Assembly: GCA_003427395.1 (NCBI GenBank)
Contig: BFEA01000576.1
Coordinates: forward strand, 652,269 to 674,176
Reading direction: 5' to 3'
Source: Chara braunii
Lineage: Eukaryota; Streptophyta; Charophyceae; Charales; Characeae
DNA: 21,908 nucleotides
The notes below the pieces were generated by a model that had not been told where the DNA came from, ran no database searches, and saw nothing but the letters and a program-made list of their open reading frames with translations. How positions within the stretch are numbered: the stretch's first letter is position 1; each line of letters starts with the position of its first letter. Below are positions 7,901 to 15,993 of this stretch, piece by piece. The position numbers were made by a program, and so were the translations under genes.

Positions 7901-9206
7901 TAGGGGAGTTAGGGTCTTTTTCCGTAGTGAGCAGTTTTTCGTAGAATAGTTTGACATATTCACATAATGTCTCGGAATCCCTGGCGGGCGGAAGGTTAGG
8001 GTTGTCCGGACAATTGAGGAGAGTAATGAGAGTTTTGTTAGTAGGAGGGCGAATTGCTTTGTGAGTATTTGGAGTTAGTTTGTCTGTATACAAGATTTTA
8101 TCAATTAATCTGTTATTCTCCCATAGGTTATGGTTTCTTATTTGCAGGTTTTGCCATTCTTGTAAAATTCTGGCTTTTCTCCTTTGTATAATGTGTTCAG
8201 AGAAAAAGTTATCCGTGGGTTTATTTTTCAGATATTCAACTTTCCTTTTTAGTTTGATTTCCTCAAATTTCATGTTTACCGCCTTGACTCGCGAAATTAG
8301 ATTGAGTTGGTTGGATATGAGAGTAAGACCTTTGTCAAGCCAGGTACCTTCATCTTCAAAGAGTGTGATATTATTCCTGCACTCCTCCCATGATCTCCAG
8401 ACCCATTCTATAACACCTGGGTCTTCGAGGACATGGAGGCTGAGTTTGAAAAGTCCCTTGCCTCTACTCGTGTGGAGCCCCAAGTTGAATTTAAGGGAGA
8501 TTGGTTTGTGATCCGATAGGGGGTCGGGGGTTATTGTCGCTTTGTGAATGAGCTGGGTTGTTGGGTCGTTAGTAAAGATGGCATCGAGTCTTCTTTTTGT
8601 GTAGACCATGGATTCAGATGAAGTAGGACAATCCCATGTGAGTGTCCGGATAGAGGATACGAAAGGGATAAAAAAGACTATTGTCTACTAAGAAGTCATT
8701 GAGTGCGGCCGATTCAGCTGGATGTGACAGGGGGGTAGTAGAGTCTAAGTCCTGGTTGGGGACTGTGTTCCAGTCCCCCCCAATAGCAAGGTAGTCGGCA
8801 TGCGGTATATCTGTTGAAATTGATGAAATAAATTGTGCTTTTAATGAGTGATCTGCGGGTACATAGATAGACATAAAACAACATAGTTGGTTGTGGAGTT
8901 CCATTGTGACCCATGCCCAGTGACCCATAGGGTGAAATTTGAATTCTTTGATCCAAGTGGCTTGTTTTTTATGGACCAAAATGCCTGTACCCCCTCTGGT
9001 GCCCTGGGTTGGGGCCAGATTTGGGGACCATTCTACCATTGTCTCATGGAGGACAATCTCTCTTCTGAGAGTTTGCTCTCTTGGCCCATCATGATAGAAA
9101 CACGGTGGGAGTGGACCCATGCTTTGAGGCGTGCACGCTTCTGTTGCCCGTTGTTGTCTACTAATCCACGTACGTTCCAGGAGGCTACTACGAGCCTATT
9201 GTCCAT
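4956..9206 (-). pseudogene. LINE ORF2: APE endonuclease - reverse transcriptase - zf-RVT (inactive)
   Basis: The start ATG at 9206 is supported by the classic endonuclease opening, with SWNVRGL at residues 9-15 and QES (Glu near 9080). The frame then changes near 9050; GTRGG, GGDWNT (Asp at 8775) follow, and after another change near 8660, RRLDAIF and SDHKPISL (8516). The reverse transcriptase opens near 7800 with PGPDD, shifts frame at the A8 run (7603-7610), and shows HRPISLLN, GFVPGRQ (7474), DFQKAYDRVNW (7372), RHGCPL and a V-D-D catalytic box (7066-7058) where A-D-D is usual. After a change near 6950 one frame runs to 4956 with stops near 6725, 6430 and 6000. A zf-RVT finger C-x2-C...H-x4-C lies at about 5444-5390. 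Family role: nicks target DNA and copies the element RNA. This copy cannot be expressed intact. Confidence 0.9.
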
Positions 9207-9231
9207 TTATGGCTCCTGCCTGTGGCCCGGG

Positions 9232-11251
9232 CTAGATAGGCACACTGGGGTGGCCCCCTTGGTCTGATGCGGCCATCATGTTGTTGACGTCCCATGGGAT
9301 CTTTGTGGATTCCATAATAAATCTGGAGAAAATAGAGCGTTCTTTGGGGAGGTGATCGTCGAGCTCTGCGATCACGTCCCCCTTGATCCCATCACCCAAG
9401 GATGGTTGGAATCTTTCCTTCTTGTTGTTCTTCTTAAACCATGTTGTGGGGTCCCAAAAGAAGCCCTTGTCTGCGACCAGAGGGTCGACGCCCGGTGCCT
9501 GTGCTGCCTCCAGGCACATGCTGAGAATAGGATGAGGTTTCCCTTAGTGCCCTTGTCTATATGTTGACATACATGGCATAGCTGCAACAGGCCGGACAAA
9601 ATATTTCTTGTCAAGTGTTTTCCTTGCTGTGTGGGTGAAGTCATTTGGTTGAGGAAAGGAGTTGGATGTCAGAGATGGGATGAAGAGTTCATTTGCATCG
9701 TTGATCTGCATCAGGAGCAAAGTACCTTGGTTGCATGAAAATGAGCAGGGCCAAAACGTACGGCGTCTCCTGCCTTGCAGCGGGTGAAACAGGACCCAGC
9801 AAGGGGGGAGGCTGTGACGGGAGGGTTACCTGTCCTATTACCTCATCTTCCGTGCGTGGCTTCTTTTGTGCTTGCTCAGGAGAGAGGCCCTGTTCTGCAG
9901 CGGATGGTACAGGTGTGGTGGGGTGAGGGAGATTGGGGGCAGGGCCCCCTGCTCCTTTGAGTGCGTCTTCTCCCGCCTGTGTGATGGCGAGAAGGCCTGT
10001 GCCAGGCACAGTACCTGTGGGACGGGTAGGATCAGTAAAGAGACCTCCAGGTTGATGCATCTGTTGCCATCCCTGCCTGTTCTGTGTGGGGTTGGACTTT
10101 TGGACTGTGTGATGGCCAAAACTGGGGCCACCGAAACCAGGTCCTCCGAAGGGGGTTGGTATAAAGCCTGTCGGGGCCATGGGACCGTGTGCTGCTGGGC
10201 TGGCATGCCAGCGACCCTGATTTTTTTTCGGGAAGGTACGCTGCATGCCTGTGCCTCTTCGTTCGTGGCTGGTCCAGTCATTCCGCGTAGCGGATGGACC
10301 TGGATGTGGAGAGTGATAGGAAGAGTGCTGGGAGAACCCTTGATTGACACAGGGTTTGTGTCATGTGTTCGATCTGCATTCCTCCGTGTTATGTCCATAT
10401 TTGAAGCATGCGTCGCAAAATGAACAGCACTCCGGTTTGTGACCGTACCGGTTGCAGTTGGAGCACCAGGGGGTATTAGAGTTGATCAAATCAGCCATCA
10501 GATATTTTGTTCCGGTCCACACCTTGAGGCGGGATCTAAACTGTTCCTCTGCAGCGGAGTGAAGTTGAAACTTCAGGTTCCCGACTCGAAGCTTGGGGTC
10601 TTCCTGATCGCTGATAGGATCAAACTCATTGATGATTTTGCCCATCACCATTTCCACTCCTGTCTTGATGAAAACTGATGCTGCGATAGGAAAACGCATC
10701 GCCATGACCCAGTAATTGTTTTTCTTGTCGTCTTCTCTTTTCCTCTGTCACTCAGCGCGTGGGAGCCAGAGACGAAAAAATACAAAATTTCATTTTTATC
10801 CCTCTTTAAATTTTATTTCTTGCTTGATATTGAGTAGCCAGTCTACGACCTTTAGGTTCTTAGCTAGGTAGGTCATTTGCCCACGTCCCTCCATGTGTGC
10901 TGTTCCTTTTTGTGTCAGCAACTCTTCTTAAGTGAGAACCGATTCTTCCAGATAACGGATTAAATCCATCTTCTTGTCGTTTGTCCAGTTCTTCGTTTCC
11001 CCTTGAAATACAATGGTCACGGTCATGCGTTTGAGGAACTCATTTTGTACTTGTTGGAAATTCTCCTTTGGTCTGATCTCTATGCAGTCTTCCTCTTCAT
11101 TTACTGAAGTTTCCACAAATTTGGAGACATCTTGTGATTTGTGGTCTACGAACCATCCTTTCATTATCCCTGTGAGCTCTTGGAGTTCATCGTCATCCAT
11201 CTGTGAGCCGGAGTTCGACACATCATTATGAGCGTTGCCCTTCCTATTCAT
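9232..11251 (-). pseudogene. LINE ORF1: RNA-binding protein with two CCHC zinc knuckles (inactive)
   Basis: ATG at 11251 is the first Met after an in-frame TAA near 11304. One reading frame runs from 11251 to about 9750 without any indel but with stops at 10928, three between about 10810 and 10730, and one at 10361. Two knuckles of pattern C-x2-C-x4-H-x4-C sit at 10465-10424 and 10417-10374. A Gly/Pro/Gln-rich segment follows (about 10246-9800). The frame then changes between about 9790 and 9740 and continues through an acidic/basic tail to the stop at 9232, with one more TAA near 9550. ORF1 proteins of plant L1 elements bind the element RNA as the ribonucleoprotein; the N-terminal half resembles that class only loosely. 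ORF2 starts 25 bp downstream. Confidence 0.85.
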
Positions 11252-11535
11252 CTTTTCGGATGGGGGGAGAATCGACGATGGGACAAGATTTGTGGGTGTC
11301 AGTTAAGACTATCAGAGGTTAGTGGGTTGTCTTTTCCGAGGAGGAGGAAAACAAAGTAGAGGAAAAGTAAAAGTAGGGTAATTTAATAGAGTGGGTGAGG
11401 AATGAGGGGGGGTAAGAGGGAGGAGGAGTGAGGGGGATGAGAAGTAGGACTGTGGCGGAAAAGAGAGGGGGGGAATGCGTGTCGTCAGATGAATGGGCGC
11501 CGGCTATGTAGCAGATCGGGACTGGTATACATGGA
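11252..11535 (-). other. LINE leader between ORF1 and the tandem units
   Basis: Pyrimidine-rich on the minus strand, CT/CCT strings, no reading frame of interest. It links ORF1 to the tandem leader units and is taken as 5' UTR by position. Confidence 0.45.
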
Positions 11536-12500
11536 ATGAAGGTGAGGGAAGAGGCCACTGTATCGAGAGGGAGAAGGTTGGTATGGGGGTCACATAGGGA
11601 TGTCGAAGAAAATGAGTTAGTTGTGACGCGAGCGGGCCAGGTAAGAGTGGTGTGTATTAGGAATAATACGGGAAGGGCGAAGTGTGATGTATGTGGTCGG
11701 AGATCGGGGCTAGAGGCGGAGGGGTTGAAGGCGATTTGGGAGGGAAGTCCGAAAAACGGTTATTGGAGGGATAAGCGGGGGAAAGGAGAAGAGACCGGGC
11801 AGTAGGTGTGAAAAAGGAAAGTTGGGGAGCGCGACGCGGGCCAGATGAGTCTGAGTTACGGGGGGGACTTGGTCTCCTTTATACAGAAAGGACAAAAAGG
11901 GTCGGTGGGGGAAGAGTCAAGGGGAGACGAGGTGTAGTGTATGTGGTCGGAGGTCGGGGTTAGAGGCGGGGGAATGAAGGTGAGTTGGGAAGGAAATCCG
12001 AGAGTCGGGGATTGGATGGATGGATAAGCGGGGGGGTGGGGAATCGGAGGGAGAGTGGGTCGGGAGAGGGGAGCAAGAGGGAAAGGCAGGACCCATGGTG
12101 TGATGATGAAAAGAGGTAGGTAGCGCAACGCGGACCTAAATGAGAAGGAGTTTAGGGGAACCCGGCTTCCTTTACACGAATAGTACAGGGCGGCAGGTGA
12201 CAAGATAGTCGAGGGGAGGTTTAAGGAAAAGGAAAGGAAGAATTTTAAAAGGAGAGGGGGCGCGGCAGGGCTGATGGTGGTGGTGTATAATGTTGGCAAA
12301 CAGAGCGGGGGGGTACAAAGTCTGTGGTCAGAGGGGGGGGTTAGGGACAAGGGGACGAGGGGCGAGGGTCGAGGGAGAGTTGGGTGTCGAAGGCACGGAA
12401 CGGGGGGAGGAAAAGAGGGGCGGGCCTGAGGAGCAAAGGGGGAGCTGGGAAATAAATCGTAGTGCGGGTCGGAGTGGGTCGGGATCCTTTACACTGGTAC
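11536..12500 (-). repeat. Tandem units in the LINE 5' leader (about four, 250-300 bp)
   Basis: Described on the plus strand: TGTGGTCGGAGRTCGGGGYT followed by AGAGGCGG starts at 11692 and 11942 (period 250). GCGACGCGGGCCAGATGAG near 11830 matches GCAACGCGGACCTAAATGAG near 12125. CCTTTATAC at 11876 matches CCTTTACAC at 12169 and 12486. A truncated unit at about 11536-11660 (GAATGAAGGTGAGGGAAGAG, GCGAGCGGGCCAGG) is nearest ORF1; the unit at 12282-12500 is the most diverged. Units differ by indels of about 40 bp. Position directly upstream of ORF1 recalls promoter monomers of mouse L1; a promoter role is inference. Confidence 0.6.
11874..11884 (-). promoter_or_regulatory. TATA-like motif in a leader unit
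   Basis: The minus strand reads GTATAAAGGAG here. The same place in the next two units reads GTGTAAAGGAA (near 12178-12168) and GTGTAAAGGAT (near 12495-12485). Conservation across units is visible; function is only suggested. L1 promoters are often TATA-less, so this could be incidental. Confidence 0.25.
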
Positions 12501-12914
12501 CGACTTACTATGCACGGAAAAAAACAAAAAAAGTCGCGAGCGGGTCCCAGAAGTAGAATTCCGATATGATGACTCCGTATTCGGAGGAATATAGAATTAG
12601 AAAAAGAGGAAGGCGAATCGGGCGCCAGAGGACGGAGTTATACGACTGACCGGGGTTGTACGTTAACATAGGTATAAGTAAGAATCTCACCAGCTCTTCG
12701 AGAAAGGGAAGAATTGTTGCAGTTGTGAAGACAAAACCCGACGATGTAGCTGTCGTGATGATGGTGACATACAACACTCGATAAACATTGATGGCTAAGG
12801 CGGCTCCGGAAATGCCGTTCTGGGTAGACGCCTGTAGCGGAGTGCTCGAGCGTGAGCACTACGCTGGTTGATCTGGTTGGATCTGGACACTGGCTCAGGT
12901 AAGGGGGAGGTGGT
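12501..12914. other. Unassigned interval, possible outer part of LINE leader
   Basis: No clear unit repeat, gene or MITE. GC-mixed sequence; the purine bias of 11300-12500 fades here, which is why the LINE leader is ended near 12500. Confidence 0.45.
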
Positions 12915-13020
12915 CTCCAAAAGCAAAGTTTTCATGGTGGTATGAAGATCTCACGATGATCACTTTGAACCCACGATCTCCTGAATGCCACTTGCATGCC
13001 TTACCAACTGAGTTAGGCCG
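12915..13020 (-). mobile_element. tRNA-derived SINE head, SINE-2
   Basis: On the minus strand the A box TAACTCAGTTGG (13015-13004) and the B box GGGTTCAAAGT (12972-12962) are spaced as in a tRNA. The preceding GCGGCC and the arms between the boxes do not give a proper cloverleaf, and the 3' acceptor half is missing, so this is a SINE head or tRNA relic rather than a tRNA gene. The sequence between the boxes differs from SINE-1, although the A-box surroundings (GGCCTAACTCAGTTGG) are alike. Confidence 0.55.
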
Positions 13021-13374
13021 CTGGATGTGTCAGAAAAAATTTGAAAGTCGGTGGTTGATAGTTTGCCCCCCTTCCCCACACAGGCTGTCGAGGGGCAAGG
13101 TTTTTGGTCATGGCCAGGTGAACGGGTTTCACGGAAGTTGACGGAAAATTTTTGAAAGGTCGGCGGGGCACTGTCGAATTTCCGTCACCTGCAGGCGGGA
13201 GGAAACGGTTGCTGGAGGGCGGCTGTTGAAAGTACCATTCTGACACTTGTCGAAAGTTTTTTGAGCCGCAATTCTTCGAAAAGTCTGTATGGCGATGCAA
13301 AATTGTCAAAAACCGGGTTTTCGACAACCTGTGGCGAGCCTCGAAGCTGCAAGAAAATAGGTAACATGGAGGGA
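13021..13374. other. Unassigned interval with short palindromes
   Basis: Contains an imperfect hairpin at about 13304-13328 (TTGTCAAAAACC / GGGTTTTCGACAA) and a 26 bp segment at 13240-13265 that resembles 4619-4644. No gene is recognisable; the open frame on the minus strand has no family motifs. Confidence 0.45.
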
Positions 13375-13840
13375 GTATCGGGGGATAATTGGTAGAAGGC
13401 GCCCACCCCAAAACCTTGTTGGTTTTGGCCGCCCAAAGTTNAGTTGTTTGGTACTACCGGCCCAATGTCTTCCATTTGGGGTACTACAGGCCCACACTTC
13501 GCTCCAAGGGTCCTACCGAATCATGAATTTGGCGAATAAATAGTGCCAGATTCATTTTCATGTAGAAGAGGCTGAGGGTGGTACCGCCAAAGGATAGGAT
13601 GAGGTCCGCGTACCGTATTTTGAAAAAAAAGGGTCCTACCGGTTCATGAATCTGGTGCAAAACCAACGCTAAACTCATCAACCGGTAAGTACAGGCCAAG
13701 GGAGTTGTGGCCACAGCGCGAAGGCGCCTTTCACCCAGGCTGAAGACATTCGGGCCTGTAGTACCGAAGGACCAAACTTTGGGCGGCCAAAACCGAAAAG
13801 CTTTTGGCATGGGCTCTTTCTATCAATTATCCCGAGTATC
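13375..13840. mobile_element. Foldback element with arms of about 97 bp
   Basis: The left arm 13375-13472 and right arm 13742-13840 are inverted copies: GGTTTTGGCCGCCCAAAGTT and GTACTACYGGCCC plus AATGTCTTC appear in both when one is reversed. The roughly 270 bp centre contains a direct repeat of about 48 bp starting at 13506 and 13629 (GGGTCCTACCGRWTCATGAA). The right arm abuts the MITE-2 copy at 13841. No coding capacity; a non-autonomous foldback transposon or a partial inverted duplication are both possible. Confidence 0.55.
13441..13441. other. Undetermined base (N)
   Basis: The only ambiguous base in the window, inside the left arm of the foldback, where the inverted copy allows an assembly conflict. 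Confidence 0.99.
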
Positions 13841-13962
13841 GGGCCTCGCTCCACTATTCTCGACATGCATAAACGACAAAAAATATGGCGGTGTATCTTT
13901 CCAACTTATAGTCGAAGATTCATCCTCATTTTGCACGTTTCGAGAGTAGTGGAGCGAGGTCC
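13841..13962. mobile_element. MITE-2 copy c (122 bp, best preserved)
   Basis: The left end GGGCCTCGCTCCACTATTCT and the right end, read inverted, GGACCTCGCTCCACTACTCT pair over about 30 bp. The interior (ATATGGCGGTGTATCTTTCC, CATCCTCATTTTGCACG) aligns with the 3142 copy in reverse. Length equals the 3142 copy exactly. Bordering bases (TATC and ATTG) show no clear duplication. Confidence 0.8.
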
Positions 13963-13972
13963 ATTGTCTCCT

Positions 13973-14049
13973 AGATCCTAGAACGTGGAAGGATACGATT
14001 GTAATTGTTCTTGTCGTTTTCATATTTGGTGAGCAGTGAAGCGCGGCCA
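13973..14049. mobile_element. MITE-2 copy d, one half only
   Basis: CCTAGAACGTGGAAGGATAC then CATATTTGGTGAGCAGTGAA and GCGCGGCC match the inverted 821 copy (CCTAGAACGTGGAAAAGTAC, GTATTTGGTGAGTAGTGCGG). Only about 75 bp of the element is present. It lies immediately right of copy c, suggesting nested insertion. Confidence 0.6.
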
Positions 14050-14143
14050 TGTAACTTCCCTAGCCCCGCTGACAACTTCGGTGGCACCCCGACCCATCAG
14101 ATGAGTCCCAAAAAAAATTGCTCCCCGGTATGCAGCAACGCTT

Positions 14144-14239
14144 GATTGATGACACTGTCTTGGGACACTTGATGAGGGCAATGTCCCATTAGATTGATGA
14201 CACTATCATGGGACCCTGGATGAGGGCAATGTCCCACTG
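14144..14239. repeat. 48 bp tandem duplication
   Basis: Two head-to-tail units (14144-14191, 14192-14239) share GATTGATGACACT and GATGAGGGCAATGTCCCA with a few substitutions. Confidence 0.85.
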
Positions 14240-14880
14240 ACCTGGATTCTTCACTTGGGACCATAGATTACGAGGATATGGATGACAAGAACCTGGTTCA
14301 AGTTACCCTCGATATTGGTAGGGTGATGGTCCTTAGTGTTGCAGTGGTCACATTGAGGTAAGATAGTAGTAGGGATAGGGGGTGCGCTGGGAGAAGTAAT
14401 GTGGGGGAGGGTAGGGAAGGTGACCTATCTTGTCAGAACAAACATCAGTTGTCGCTGCCAGCGGTCAACGTGGGTCTGGTCCTTGGCCTCCACAACATCT
14501 TGGGCTTTATAATTAAAAAAACGAACGTGATAAAAAGAAAGAAACCAAGTTTTTGAGATTGATCTCAATCCAAGAGTCCTGAATATTTATCAGCTAATAC
14601 GTGGCCTGCACTTGTAGGTGGGACGATTCTAACCTTCTCATTTTGTTGTATTAAAAAACGTTATCCCAGGTGTAACATGACGGTGTCTTACAAAACGGAG
14701 GCAATGTATCGACATCGGTTACTCGCACAATCGTTATGTCAAGTGCGAAATTGACATGTAGGGTTCGTGCAACTATGATGGGTCTGCTTCAGCGTCAGTG
14801 GCTGCACATCTCATTCGTCTTTGCCGACAGGGCCTGAGCAGGCGCTGGAATGTTTGATACCTTTGTCGTGACTGGTCGTA
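14240..14880. other. Unassigned interval
   Basis: No gene recognised. It holds a small perfect inverted repeat TTGAGATTGATCTCAA at 14553-14568 and a short purine-rich stretch near 14360-14430. Confidence 0.5.
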
Positions 14881-15689
14881 TTTTGACCCTAATTGGATGA
14901 GTTCTCATGGTGCGGTTGTATTCTTCCCTTTCATGAGGGACTTTCGTGATTCCATTCATCTAATTGATTGTGCCTTGAATTGCGTTATCGAAACCTCCTT
15001 TGTCTATGATGAAATGGTGTTTAGATTGTCCTTTTACTTCGACCTCATCTGGTTCTTATCATCATGGGCCCTGTTTGGATTAGATGTGTTGTGTGCGATC
15101 TACTTGCTAGGTTTCTGCTTGATCTGATTTGAATATCCCATGATTTATGAATGTGCTTTGAATTGTTACTGCCTCCTCGTTGAGAGGCACAGTGTCACGA
15201 ATCTAAATTGATTCGATCTGGTCTGTTTTATCGGATCTTAGGGAGATATTTTTGCCGCATATTGGTCATTGCTATAGCAGTGTGTTGAATTTTACCTTCT
15301 TCATGTAATTTAAATTTGTTTGGTTTGTATGATTGGTTTCTTTTCTCTTCATTCTTTCAAATTGATTAGATTGTATTTTGCTTTATTCAATCCAAATTGA
15401 TTTGAATAAATTGGAATTAATATGAGTTGAGTTAATTTGGGTACTTTACTTTATTTGATCCTCTTTCATTTAATTACTCACAGTTTAATCTGATTCGCCA
15501 TGACTTGACTCTAGGGGTGTGCCTCTCACTGTTCCCTTCTCACACGCGTGCTTGTGTTCCGCTTTGTGGTAGGGACGGGGAGGAACCCCTCTCTCGGTGG
15601 GCTAGGGGCCATGGCTTGGTTGTGCACGCATCCTCAGGGAGCCCTCGTAAAAGGGCAATCAATGATGTTCATCATTAATAACTATTGAT
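14881..15689. other. AT-rich interval with diffuse internal repetition
   Basis: T-rich on the plus strand, with many AATTGATT / GATTTGA variants. TGTGCCTTGAATTGCG near 14970 and TGTGCTTTGAATTGTT near 15152 lie in similar surroundings, suggesting an old duplication of about 185 bp. A 76-codon frame at 14897-15127 encodes a hydrophobic peptide, as T-rich DNA often does; I do not call it a gene. Confidence 0.45.
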
Positions 15690-15815
15690 TGGCTTCTCGT
15701 TTATAATTGAGACGTTGGACCCGGTTTCCAGTAGGTGTAGCTCACCACCAATAGATTGGAGCCATCTTCCATCGATAATCTATTCATGGAGGTTGCTCCT
15801 ATCATCTCCACTAAT
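15690..15815 (+). repeat. Dispersed repeat DR-A, copy 3
   Basis: AATTGAGACGTTGGACCCGG, TTTCCAGTAGGTGTAGCTC and ATAGATTGGAGCC match the copies at the left edge of the window and at 4670-4738 (inverted). It is followed after about 20 bp by DR-B. Confidence 0.55.
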
Positions 15816-15837
15816 AGGTCTCCCGCAGATGTTTGAA

Positions 15838-15993
15838 CCTCTGCGATTGCATGTAAAAGTCTTCGCACGTGGGTCGGTAGCTCAGCAGGGATACGCCCAC
15901 CTAAGGGATGGTTACAGCTCCCGCAGGTGGATGTATGTTGTACCTCGCGGGATCCCTAACCTGTCGTAGGGAGTCGCGAGAGGTATAGCAGGC
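15838..15993 (+). repeat. Dispersed repeat DR-B, copy 1, with A-box-like motif
   Basis: CCTCTGCGATTGCAT, AAAGTCTTCGCACGTGGG, GGTAGCTCAGCAGGGATACG, AACCTGTCGTAG and CGCGAGAGGTA recur in the same order, inverted, at 18431-18580. GGTAGCTCAGCAGGGATACG resembles the 5' part of a tRNA gene, but a B box at the proper distance is not clear, so a SINE origin is only possible. Confidence 0.65.

Larger units (their letters stand above)
4645..12500 (-). mobile_element. Decayed L1-type LINE retrotransposon (non-LTR)
   Basis: Reading the minus strand 5' to 3': a pyrimidine-rich leader with tandem units (about 12500-11252), ORF1 with two CCHC knuckles (11251-9232), a 25 bp gap, ORF2 with APE-type endonuclease, reverse transcriptase and zf-RVT finger (9206-4956), then a short 3' region and a 15-A run at 4645. 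No long terminal repeats, integrase or protease are seen. Order and domain set are those of plant L1-clade elements. The copy is inactive, with at least one frame change in ORF1, four in ORF2, and more than ten in-frame stops. Core limits (4866-11251) are secure; both outer ends are inferred. Confidence 0.85.

Noticed and set aside
9838-10423. Two open frames of about 185 codons overlapping ORF1 in other frames
   Set aside because: The frame that continues from the zinc knuckles, with a single stop at 10361, is the ORF1 frame. The others have no motif.
14897-15127. 76-codon hydrophobic open frame
   Set aside because: It lies in T-rich DNA, where hydrophobic translations are expected; there is no upstream or downstream gene context.
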